This document shows positions 13,536-21,581 of a DNA stretch of 64,000 bases, piece by piece; position 1 is the first letter of the stretch; every line of letters starts with the position of its first letter. The DNA comes from Symbiodinium kawagutii (taxonomy: Eukaryota; Sar; Dinophyceae; Suessiales; Symbiodiniaceae): positions 481,841 through 545,840 of the forward strand of contig VSDK01010338.1 in assembly GCA_009767595.1 (NCBI GenBank), in the 5' to 3' direction. A model generated the notes under the pieces. That model saw nothing but the letters and a program-made list of their open reading frames with translations, did not search any database and was not told where the DNA came from. Position numbers and translations under genes: made by a program.

Positions 13536-16152
13536 ATATATATAAAAAAAATATATATATATATATGTATCCATGTTTTAGTTATAGATATTGTTATTTT
13601 TGTATGTATAGATATATATATATATATATATATATATTTATTTATTTACATTTACATGCCATTGCATAATGTAGGGTTTTGTCATGTTTGTCAACGTAGG
13701 ATCCTGAGGGCTGTTTGGTGCTTTCCATCCCTACCTATCCCTACCTCGGGCGATTGCATGATTGTCCGTATACTGGGTGGCTGAAATTGTAGTGCAGGTG
13801 CCGGTTGGGTTTTCAACATCAATGAATTTCAGCCGTGTTTACTCCAGAGGGGTCCCCAAAAGTGATGAGTTTTCAGCATGCTCCTCCAATTGACAGGCCC
13901 AAGAAGCCATTCTTCATCCTCAACTTGTCGTTTGTTTCGGCCCAGCAGCCCTCAGGTGGCAGATCATCATGAGCTTTCCAAAAACGCAGTGGTCAAACAG
14001 GAGAGCACCAACCTGGTCATGAGCACAGTCAGGGAGCTGCCTGGCTGCAGGTGCTGCACCTTTACGTGAGGAATCATCGTTTTTGGATGGCTTGGGGATT
14101 CCCTATCCTGCCTTCTCGCGAAAGAATGCATACAATCACATCAATCACACACACACACAGACACGCACAGACACAGACATCTTGTTGCATCTTCAAAAAA
14201 ACTGCCTTCCTGAGCCAACAAGGAATGTAAAGACCATGAGCAAGCAGGTAGATGAGATCCTACGTGAAGAATGCAGTTCCTTCGAAGATCGGCAGGAAGT
14301 CATTTGTGGCGTGGTAGCAAGCGTTGCTGGGGTTGACTTCCAAGGTTTCAAGATCTTCCGCTTCAATGTTCAATGTCCGTTTCGGAGATGTTTTGTAGAA
14401 AGCTGCGTCTACGATCAAAACGCGTTTAACCAACATCAATAGTTGTCAACTATGGTCAATGATAGTATCAACTTGAATCGTGGGGAATTACCAATACCAA
14501 GATTAGTGGCAAAGGTTCAGTATTAATAGTTCTTTATTCCAACAACTGATTATCAGCATTCACAGTCGTTCGCTATTACCAACAACTTGTCATCAACAGT
14601 TTGTTTTCATCAACATGATTAAACAACTATACGACTATTGCAGATACTTGGCCACCATAGATTCTCAACATAGCCACCTATTAGCCAATGATTCACCTAT
14701 CATCTCCAACTGCTTGTAAGCAAGTTGGCCAAGTGCATGATTCTCAGCCAACTGTGATGATCAGCCATTCGTTGGTTGGTGAAGCCGTGGCAGCTGTGTG
14801 GGCCCTTGGAAGGCCACCCGTCCCTGTGCCAAGCACCTAAGGCCTCCAGCAGCGGGACTTCACAGAGGTGATCCGTCAGACCAAGGAGAAGTTGGTGACT
14901 TTGCATGGCAAGATCTTGGAGGTCTCCCGGGGGGAAGGGGTCTTCATCCTTGGGGGCTTGGGGGTTGGAGTTGTAGGAGCAGGGTCCGGGGGTTGGACCC
15001 CCTTCGCTGGAGGATCAGTTGGTAGTTCATTGATGGTTTGGATTTGGAAGGTGAGATGTGGTAAGTGAACGTTGGGGAATAGGGAGTGAATGCTGGGGAA
15101 TGTTTCCGAACGAAAGCTCTTCCTCAAAGGCGCACGGCTATCTATCATTGGTTATATAGTCATATGTAGTCGTATAATGATGTCTCAAGTGTCGACCCTT
15201 CATGAATGAACCCATAAACCGTCGTTGATGATTAGCCATCACTCATTATTGGGGTTATACGGCTATTACAACAGTGATTGGCCATTCCTTATCTTGGACA
15301 AAGTCAACCACCAGTGACACCCCTTGCGGCAGGTTACATGTTGGCCCACCAGCTGCCAGGTGAATGGCCACGTCCAGGAAATGGCGGCGCGGCGGGAGAT
15401 CAACCAACACATCGAGCTGCAAACGGCCACGGTGAGTTGCATCAAGCGCCTCAGCTGAGTGGGTCACCCATTGGTAGCCAGGGCTTGGAGCCATGGGTTG
15501 TTCAGGGTACCCTGCCCGGGCCACCCTTTAAAGGGGGACCGTGGCTACTAGGAGTGCCTGTTCACCAAATGGTGAAAAGATTCCCAGGTCGAAGTCGCTT
15601 AGGTTTGTGGGTGACACGATGGTAGGCAGAGAAGTGCTTGGTAAAGATAGATTACCAGTGATACACCAGAAAACCAGGAGATACGTGCACTGAACAACAG
15701 GTGAACAAATCCTATGAAGTGACCGGAAAAACCTTAAAAAAAAATGCCAGTGACATTCAATAGTCCTGAGCCAGGTGAACAAGCAAAGACTTTCAAGAAT
15801 GACATGTGTTTTGCACCTTCTTTGATAAAAATTGCCACCGGAGCTACCAGATTTTGACCCACGAAACTCATTGCTATGGGCAGTTGGACAGCTAATTTCT
15901 TCGTGACCTGGCAGCTTTCCCATCTACAGCTGCATCCTCCTATGATATCCCCTCGTTACAAGACCTGGTGGGATGCAGATGGCCCCAGGTTTGGCAGGGC
16001 CGCCGCTGCCCGAAACCAAGGAAAAGCGTGCACCTGGTGTGTTCAGCTCCGGCCCTGGCTGCAGAGAAACAGATTCTGCATCCGAATCAGTAGGATCAGC
16101 CGAAGCTCGCTACCGCGACGTTGCGATTCGCCGCAGGAAATGTGGAACTTGA
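2969..16152 (+). CDS. Polycystin (TRPP/PKD2-like) cation channel, multi-exon locus
   Basis: Polycystins are six-transmembrane, pore-loop cation channels of ciliary or plasma membranes with a large extracellular domain between S1 and S2. Exons in order supply: the end of that domain ([17 protein letters not shown], 2969), a possible S2 (4405), S3 ([15 protein letters not shown], 5139), S4 and linker ([17 protein letters not shown], 7058), S5 ([17 protein letters not shown], 7607), pore helix and filter ([11 protein letters not shown], 7861), S6 (WMWLFLV, 8908; then [14 protein letters not shown], 9178), and a cytosolic tail of short hydrophilic exons to a stop at 16150. Most neighbouring exons agree in splice phase and several introns have GC or GA donors. 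The N-terminus and the exons between 5197 and 6684 are not resolved. From 13.9 kb on the exons are hydrophilic and coiled-coil-like without a family signature, so a second gene there is possible. Confidence 0.8.
3166..3261. repeat. MITE-B copy 1
   Basis: Terminal inverted repeats ACTGGCTGGTGGTTTC and GAAACCACCCACCAGT bound about 96 bp with the internal word GGTTGGTCGGTTGACTAATA. It is the same element as the one at 3503. Both lie in an intron of the polycystin gene. Confidence 0.7.
3503..3607. repeat. MITE-B copy 2 (best preserved)
   Basis: 105 bp. The left end ATATCTGGTTGGTGGTTTCA is matched by the right end TTGAAACCACCAATCAGATAT read backwards. The inside carries TTGGTTGGTTGACTAATA, shared with copy 1, and there is no coding capacity. 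Further copies lie near 18117 and 37600. Confidence 0.75.
4405..4465 (+). CDS. Candidate polycystin S2 exon
   Basis: It follows a CTCTGAG acceptor and reads [19 protein letters not shown], a hydrophobic helix ending in an SEVRS motif like the C-terminal end of S2 in polycystins. The 3' border is uncertain, and its phase does not obviously join the S3 exon at 5139, so a further exon may lie between. Confidence 0.45.
5139..5196 (+). CDS. Polycystin S3 exon
   Basis: After a GTGTGCAG acceptor it reads [19 protein letters not shown]. The FWNxxDWxSI core is the hallmark of polycystin S3. A GTCAAT donor follows, or the exon may run on about 15 bases. Confidence 0.75.
5197..6684 (+). other. Intronic interval with AT-rich microsatellite
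   Basis: It includes AAAT/AT repeats at about 5470-5550 and an A-run near 5577. A short open stretch near 5666-5725 ([11 protein letters not shown]) could be an S3-S4 linker exon but is too short to call. CCATCATCAA-type words appear at 6470-6600, just before the next exon. Confidence 0.4.
6685..6771 (+). CDS. Polycystin exon leading into S4
   Basis: Exactly 29 codons, phase 0, after a CTGCCACAG acceptor. It reads [20 protein letters not shown] and ends YPI. The next bases (GCGCCT) give a GC donor. Joined to the exon at 7058 it yields [15 protein letters not shown], the expected S4 region. Confidence 0.7.
7058..7141 (+). CDS. Polycystin S4 / S4-S5 linker exon
   Basis: 28 codons after a CTCCCCAG acceptor. 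[19 protein letters not shown] matches the [18 protein letters not shown] consensus closely. The best join to S5 needs a GA donor (GATTCA at 7142). Confidence 0.8.
7607..7721 (+). CDS. Polycystin S5 exon
   Basis: It begins [17 protein letters not shown], then [13 protein letters not shown], matching DLxHFxIVF...VFGR of polycystin S5. The GTCCTG donor at 7722 leaves phase 1, which fits the following exon. Confidence 0.8.
7861..7986 (+). CDS. Polycystin pore exon
   Basis: It reads [20 protein letters not shown], then GDWESW. The GD at the turn of the pore loop occupies the selectivity-filter position and W replaces the more usual F or L. The end is chosen by phase with the S6 exon and is less certain than the start. 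Confidence 0.75.
8531..8592 (+). repeat. Repeat C, copy 2 (partial)
   Basis: TTGGGAGGGAGCTGCTTGGA opens the copy and GGAGCTACACCAGGAG closes it. The central CCCTTTAAAGGG block is missing. Confidence 0.5.
8908..8951 (+). CDS. Polycystin S6 first half
   Basis: After a CCATCCCTAG acceptor it reads [14 protein letters not shown], matching GRxEAxxWFWxF before S6. Three in-phase GT donors lie within 6 bases (8946, 8949, 8952), so the exact end is open. Confidence 0.65.
9178..9330 (+). CDS. Polycystin S6 second half and proximal tail
   Basis: [20 protein letters not shown] is the near-invariant S6 gate region of polycystins. The frame continues as [20 protein letters not shown] donor after 9270 and a GC donor after 9330 are both in phase. 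The longer form gives the usual spacing to the next conserved block. Confidence 0.8.
10275..10330 (+). CDS. Polycystin cytosolic exon (GERVRL block)
   Basis: [18 protein letters not shown] follows a TCGGCAG acceptor and resembles the GxRVxLxxV block after S6 in dinoflagellate polycystins. A GC donor at 10331 gives the phase needed by the exon at 11390. Confidence 0.6.
10395..10560 (+). repeat. Intron 5'-side repeats of TGGTTAATGG type
   Basis: GAATGGTTGGTGGTTAACAG is followed by GAATGGTTAATGGAATGG and degenerate copies. This is the start of an intron whose other end (10925-11380) carries the complementary words. Confidence 0.75.
10925..11380 (+). repeat. Intron 3'-side repeats of AACCATCATTAATC type
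   Basis: A dense degenerate array of ACCATCATTAATCATC and CATCAACTAACCATC ends directly before the acceptor of the exon at 11390. Confidence 0.85.
11390..11474 (+). CDS. Polycystin cytosolic exon (EEIMEQ)
   Basis: After an ATTCTTCAG acceptor it reads [20 protein letters not shown], then TAEEIMEQ, with a GTGGAG donor. It is hydrophilic and helical, in phase with its neighbours. Confidence 0.6.
12060..12145 (+). CDS. Polycystin cytosolic exon ([11 protein letters not shown])
   Basis: After a GGGGCTCCAG acceptor it reads [20 protein letters not shown]. It fits the GxxxxQAxxxLxxA block that follows EEIxExV in this family. The GTTGGC donor leaves phase 2. Confidence 0.6.
12286..12371 (+). repeat. 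(GT)n-rich tract
   Basis: GTGTGTGTGTTGC and (GT)n at 12345-12371 lie inside an intron. Confidence 0.85.
13485..13645. repeat. (TA)n microsatellite
   Basis: Two long TATA runs (13500-13570 and 13610-13640) are separated by a short unique stretch. The Tyr/Ile-rich ORFs over it are artefacts. Confidence 0.95.
13946..14050 (+). CDS. Candidate tail exon ([13 protein letters not shown])
   Basis: After TTTGTTTCGGCCCAG it reads [20 protein letters not shown], then TNLVMST. A GT donor after 14027 would give phase 0 and one after 14050 phase 2. The role is unknown; it may be the channel's C-terminal tail. Confidence 0.5.
14248..14295 (+). CDS. Candidate tail exon ([16 protein letters not shown])
   Basis: 16 codons in phase 0 after CAAGCAG, charged and helix-forming. 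It would need a GA donor (GAAGTC). Confidence 0.4.
14850..14921 (+). CDS. Tail exon, coiled-coil-like
   Basis: 24 codons, phase 0, between GGCCTCCAG and GTCTCC. It reads [20 protein letters not shown], then KILE, with heptad-like spacing of hydrophobic residues. Confidence 0.6.
15360..15431 (+). CDS. Tail exon, coiled-coil-like
   Basis: Another 24-codon phase-0 exon, from AGCTGCCAG to the strong donor GTGAGT. It reads [20 protein letters not shown], then QTAT. It continues the helical tail started at 14850. Confidence 0.6.
15471..15556 (+). repeat. Repeat C, copy 3
   Basis: It contains CTTGGAGCCATGGGTT, CCACCCTTTAAAGGGGGAC and GTGGCTACTAGGAGTG, so all three blocks of the repeat are present. 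Confidence 0.7.
15979..16152 (+). CDS. Probable last exon of the locus
   Basis: After GGGATGCAG it is open for 57 codons: [20 protein letters not shown], a Ser/Glu-rich middle ([16 protein letters not shown]), and the basic end RRRKCGT before TGA at 16150. It agrees in phase with the exon at 15360. It could also splice onward at CGCCGCAG/GAAATG. Confidence 0.5.
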   Translation: MAPGLAGPPLPETKEKRAPGVFSSGPGCRETDSASESVGSAEARYRDVAIRRRKCGT

Positions 16153-17997
16153 TCAGCTCCATTGGGAATATGACAGAAATTGGAAGAGTGGCCCTGAAAT
16201 CGTTTGAATGATCAAGCCAGCAGAGATGGCATTTTTTGAGTCAAGCAAGCGCTCTTTGCAACACAGAGGGGAGACCGAAAACTCACACGTCAAGTAGTTG
16301 TTTCGAAGGACGGCAGGAGAAGTGATCTGAAATCGCTCTATGGGCTGCATCGAGTTTCTCAAGACTGCGATCCGATCAGTCGATGAAAATCCTTGCGGAA
16401 GCATTGATGATGTTCCACTGGCATCCCTTGGGAAGCACATGGTGCAGCAGCTAACTGCTCAGTCATGTCGGGGATAATTATCCATCCAAACCACCTTCAA
16501 TTTGGCAAGGCCGTATCAATGAAGTAGCAATGGTGTGGACTTCGTTGTCAAATTCCACTGGTTCGATCCGCATGTGACATGGCCTCGTAATTCCAGGTGC
16601 TTCCTTTCCGGTCGCGCAGTTTCCAAGGTCAGCCCTGCTGTGACAAGAGCTTCGCAGCAGTCGCAACATGTTGCGAAGACCAAACGGAAACGATCCCTTC
16701 CCCCTCAAATGAAGCCCAGCTCTCGAACACATGCATTGGTTGAGTACAGGACCTGCACATACCGATGCATACCTATACCTTGTAGTGACGGTAGTGGGCT
16801 GTGGCTAGGGAGAAGGGATTGCAAATCAGTAGAGTCACAAGATGTGACTGAACTCTGCGCCGTGTGCTGCAGAATTGGCTGCCTGCTGTGGTCAGTTCGT
16901 TGCCATGATTGCTCCATCCTTCAGAGCCTGAAATCCAAAGTTGGACCAAATCATTTGCAGCGAATATTCACACCATACGAAGTCATGGTAGTCATCATTC
17001 ATGGCCGTTGATTTCCATGCCCACACCTACGCCGCTGCCAGATGCCAGGTAGGACCCGGCAAGTGCAAGATGGGATGCAGCAGACCGGTGGCCACAGGCG
17101 CCGTGCCCTGCACTGGCCATGACTATGTGAACAGCTACCGAGTGGTACCCCTCAGTTCTAAGTTGGTTTATAATCCAGCATTTTGATTTATTTTAAGCGA
17201 TTTTACCTATAGATTATAGCATCTTTTGGCTATATCTAGCTTAACTGGTAGTTACCCCACTCATACCTTGACTTCGCTACCGTTTGGGGGAACCAACGTT
17301 TTGGCCCTAGGGGCGCTAGGGGCCCTGAGCAAGCGCCAAGTTCCATCTCGACCTGGCAAGGTCGCGATTCTTCGGGCCTGGCCTTGGACACATGTTGTTT
17401 GGAAGCTCGGAGAGATCGCAAGGTACAGAGTGGATTTTGGTGCACCTGGGGCATCTTTTTGTAAGTCATTTTTTCTGTAAGCAATCTGGTTTCGTGAGTG
17501 ATTGTTTTTTGTGAGTGATGTTTTCGTGTTTTTTCCTTGCTGCACTGCCCGCAGGGGCCGGGCTGTCGATTGGATGCCTCTTTCAACAAATTTCAAATTA
17601 GCGCAACCTGGGGGAATTTATAACGCGAGTGATTGCCTTCAAAGATATCGCACTGCCCCAAACTAGATAGATGTTTCAAAAAACTTGATTCATCTTCACA
17701 CATGTTTAGGCGCTAGATATGCACTAGCTGGAAAGGTGTTACATAGATCTCTGGACTCATTTTTGCCCTAGTCACCTTCTTTGACTTGAAATGCAACAAC
17801 AGCATTGCCGAAGGGGCTTCAGGATGGGAGGGAGAAGTGGGCGTGGTGAACCACGCAATCAACGCGCAGACTGTGAAGTCATCAAACATCAATCAACCAT
17901 GGCATATCCATAGCACCCCATAGCATTTGTAGTTCAAAAGTTCATCATTGACAGTAGGATGGATGAGCTAAAAGGCCTGGCGGTTTCCTGTTTTCAG
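16153..17997. other. Interval with no assigned gene
   Basis: A 158-codon plus-strand ORF (16535-17011) and short open stretches near 17010-17140 and 17290-17440 are present. They lack family motifs and have competing frames. CCATCAATCAACCATGG words at 17880-17910 precede the exon at 17998. Confidence 0.4.
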
Positions 17998-18084
17998 ACT
18001 GTGAGGTCGAGGTTGCGCTCTTGGAGAAGGTTGGGAGCGCATATGCCGGGCGCAGAACCACAGGCTTTGGTGCAGCAATGCACT
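17998..18084 (+). CDS. Orphan exon (CEVEVALLEKVGSAY)
   Basis: Between TTTCCTGTTTTCAG and GTGTGA it reads CEVEVALLEKVGSAYAGRRT, then TGFGAAMH. The pyrimidine tract and phase-symmetric ends support a real exon. I do not recognise the protein. A MITE-B copy starts about 30 bases downstream. Confidence 0.5.
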
Positions 18085-18116
18085 GTGTGAAGATGCGATC
18101 CGAAAATGGTACCCAC

Positions 18117-18200
18117 GACTGGCTGGTTCCCTGGTACTGACAAGTGGTTGGTTGGTTGACAAGCATCTTCTTCATAGGGGTGGTTCAACCACCAACCAGT
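18117..18200. repeat. MITE-B copy 3 (diverged)
   Basis: ACTGGCTGGTTCCCTGGTA at the left and GGTTCAACCACCAACCAGT at the right surround the shared inside word GGTTGGTTGGTTGAC. Confidence 0.6.
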
Positions 18201-18279
18201 GGTCAGTGGTGTATTATGGATTATTATGGTGTATTGTCTACTGGAATCACTTACAATCCCTAGCAACCAGCATGAAACA

Positions 18280-18590
18280 TATTGAACCATCAACAACCCT
18301 TGCTTCTTTATCGACCATTTTTAGAAATTCATTAACCATCGATTGGCCGTCAATGAATCATCACTTGCCCGTGGCTAACCAGCAAGTAGAATGAGAAGTC
18401 ATGACTAATCAGATTGGCTAACCATCAATTAGCTGTCATTAACAACGATTAACTGTCAATTAAGCATCGTTAATGACGATTAAACATCAGGCAACAACCA
18501 ATTAACCATCAATCAAGTGTAATCAACCATCACTTACGCGTGATTAGCAATCATTCACCATGATTACCCATCAAATCTCATCAGTTTTTA
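18280..18590 (+). repeat. AACCATCAATTAACC-type array
   Basis: A degenerate array of ACCATCAATTAGC, TAACCATCAATCAAG and TTAACGATTAACTG words. It has the polarity seen before plus-strand acceptors and lies upstream of the exon at 19238. Confidence 0.8.
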
Positions 18591-19237
18591 ATCATATACC
18601 CCGGCTGAACGATTAATTCTCAGATTCTTAGAAGGTGCCACCTTGAAGCTGACAGGCCATAATGACTTATGCGGCCAAGACGTTGGAGAAGTGACCATTC
18701 CGTGCGCCAGAATGTGGTCGGTCAGTTGGTTGCTTGCTTGCTCGGTTGCTGCCAGAGATTACTCACAAGCCGCATCTAGCAGCCAACAAAAGGGAGGGGT
18801 TAATAGGTTGATGGGCTTGTTAGTTTCCAATCAACAATGACAGCAGGAGCAGAATCTAGAATCAGCGACCATAAAACTCGGAACAAGTGGGATACGGATA
18901 GATGTGCAGCAACAAACTCTCGGTATTCTAGATTGGTTTTGGTGGTACTCCTACTGGGTGTTCCTGCAATGATGACACGAACTTCATCTGGGGGTCTGAT
19001 AATTGATCGCGAAGGTGGAGCATGAAAGACCTCATAGTCTCTTGGTATCCTTGGCTTGGTATCACCGATGGAGCTTGAAGATTCGCTCACGATTTCTGCT
19101 AGGCTTTAGGGAGATTTTCCGATGATCATCGACTTGCACATGTCCCCTCTGGTAAGCTAGTCTGGAAGCTAAAAATCACAATTTCCTAAAGGAAAACCAG
19201 CTATACATTTGGATTTCCAACCAGATTAGTTTCCCAG

Positions 19238-19325
19238 ACTGTAAATGAACTCATCGATCAAATCACCAAGCAGTATCAACCACCTGTGGCAGTGCGCAGT
19301 CTGGTTCGGACATATTGTGGCCTTC
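19238..19325 (+). CDS. Orphan exon (VNELIDQITKQYQPP)
   Basis: Between TTAGTTTCCCAG and the strong donor GTAAGT it reads TVNELIDQITKQYQPPVAVR, then SLVRTYCG. Both splice signals are good. The function is not recognised. Confidence 0.45.
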
Positions 19326-20225
19326 GTAAGTAGGTTTGGCTCAAAAGGATGGATCAGGCTGGACTTCAAAGGGGGAACTGCCGATGCCTCAGATTGTCAA
19401 CATTTTGGCCAAGAGTATTGATCGCTCCTCATAGGAGCCTGAAGTTCTCATCAAGTCCCTTAGTTTGTCCGTCATACATCCACCTTTGCTGGGCAGAGAT
19501 CTGTAGAGATGCCGATGGACAGCTACTGCACTACTGAAAGCATGGTCAAAGACTCAAATTGATATTTGAGTTTTTACCATTTGCAATACTGCATTCGCCT
19601 AGAACAGTACACGCTTGGATGTGGACAAGCACGCACCTAGATCTTCGCAAGCATGTGCATTGCAGACATAGATTTTTGGTGAGCTGTGTATACACATGAT
19701 ATAGTATGCGCATTGTCTCTGTGTGTTTGCCTGCGCGTGTTTGCCTAGGCGTTTACACTCGGTATCACTTCTACATGTATAATTACCCATGTGCCTGTGT
19801 GTGTGTGTGCGTGCGTCCTCTTATGGTGGTGTTTTGGTATGTTTGTTTACGTAGTTGTCGATTCAAACTATAGTAGTGTTTGCGGCATTCTATGAGTTGT
19901 TTTCGGTATTCCATTAGCGCTAGAATTCAAACAGGTGTTGTTTCCATTCAAACTAGTGTTTCCATCAATGAATTGTTTCCATCAACGGTTGTTTCCATGA
20001 ATGAGTTGTCTATTTGACCCCTGATTAAACAGCTCAAAAACATCAGCCCCTGATGCGCTGAGGCAGTACCTGCAGGCAACGTCGTGTCCTTGGCAGCTGG
20101 CTCTCGAAGGCTGTGGCCGTGGGCGTTGGGATGGCCACGGTGGGAACCATCAAATGAATTCGATTTGGAGATGCATCGGTTGAGAAACCACCCATGCTCA
20201 AGCACCACAAACCATCCCTATTTTG

Positions 20226-20307
20226 TTTGGGAGGGAGCGATTTGGAGCCAGGGGTGTCCCTGGCCCTTTAAAGGTGGAGCTGCGGAGCTACTGGTACCAG
20301 GAGTGGC
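20226..20307 (+). repeat. Repeat C, copy 4 (best preserved)
   Basis: TTGGGAGGGAGCGATTTGGA and GCCAGGGGTGTCCC, then GGCCCTTTAAAGGTGGAGC, then GGAGCTACTGGTACCAGGAG. It serves as the reference for the other copies. Confidence 0.75.
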
Positions 20308-20431
20308 TAGCCGGCTATCTATGGCCAAATCGATCTGTTGATTGGAGATCCAGTTATTGACAAACGAGCCGTATTTGATGGGGTACACATAGGAAACACT
20401 GGCTGTTTATGGTGAGATCGGAATTGTTTGC

Positions 20432-20483
20432 TGACACACTATGGTCGTATCATGTACTGACACACTATGGTCGTATCATGTCA
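20432..20483 (+). repeat. 26 bp tandem duplication
   Basis: The unit TGACACACTATGGTCGTATC plus ATGTAC is present twice back to back, the second copy ending ATGTCA. Confidence 0.9.
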
Positions 20484-21581
20484 TGTTTTGATCAATCTTG
20501 TTGAATTTCATGTTCTTCCCCGATCTTAGAGGGTGTTGTTCCATCGCTCTTAACCCGGCATCGTGCATCCCTTTCTCCTCGGAACTCGAAGAATCCACAA
20601 GATGAAAGTGGAAAAAATGTACCAAAAAGCCACCCCCATTGTTGAGAAATGGTGGATCCAGCTGTCAATAAACCACCCCAAGTGCCATAGCTTGCTGGTG
20701 CCCATCACCCTCCAGCCAGGGCGCATCGGCAGAACCGGTCTTCAGATGCTGTGCTTGCTTGGAAGCTCCACCGATCGGCGACAGCAACTGCCAGGATGAG
20801 GACTAATGAATACAAATGATGGTTGATGATGATGGTTGGTTATCTACTGTAATTGATATTAAAACTAAGCAAATGAATACTAATTGATGATGACATTACA
20901 GCAATCGTTTTTGTTAATTTTAAGTGTATTTTGTGTATATATATATATATACATGTATGTATATCTATCTATATCTCAATTGATGGTTGATGATGGCTGA
21001 TGAGAGCAAACTAATCAGGAGGAGATCAAGTGACACCACCGGGGGATACAAGTGATACTAATGATGGCTGACAAAGGTTAACCTAACTCAACCACTTAAC
21101 CACTAGGGGTGCTAACCACCAATCACCAACCAATTCAGGAGAACATCGCAAGGCCATGTTGTTCATGACGTGTTCATATTGGGCGATGGATGATATGGGT
21201 GTTGGTCTCATGTCAAGCTGCATGTCTATTTGCCCAAGAGTGGTCCAAAAAGGATGTCTGTGTGTGTGTGTGCGTGTCACATGTGGTCTACATGGCGCGC
21301 AGCGCCCAACCCAACGTCAGCCCCCAGAAAGCCCAGAAAGCCCATGTTCTACAGGGTCAAAGGTAATGCATGTGCCGGTTCTTCCTGCAGTTGCAAAAAA
21401 GTTGCTGTTTGAGCTTTAGGATGGTGTCATCTCACATAGCTAGATGCATGGTATGTCACGTAGCGTTTGTTGCAAGGCTGGCCTTGAACGGCTTTGCTTC
21501 CTTCGGTGGAGTGCATGAGTCCTGCAGCATACTGGCTACCAGTTCCTCTTCCACAGCAAACCTTCCAAAAAAAGCCGCGTC

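Larger units (their letters stand above)
19326..21581. other. Non-coding interval before the MFS gene
   Basis: It holds a repeat C copy (20226-20307), a 26 bp exact tandem duplication (20432-20483), GT runs near 19795, a TATA run at 20933-20955, TGATGGTTGATGATGATGG words at 20818-20845 and AACC-type words at 21078-21135. That polarity order suggests one intron or spacer. A 78-codon ORF at 20563-20799 is not convincing. Confidence 0.4.

Noticed and set aside
16560-16577. tRNA T-loop-like GGTTCGATCC
   Set aside because: The T-stem does not pair and no acceptor or anticodon arm can be found around it.
18800-19090. Minus-strand ORF reading SESSSSIGDTKPRIPRDYEV
   Set aside because: Protein-like, but antisense to the block, without clear splice partners, and close to a plus exon with better signals (19238).
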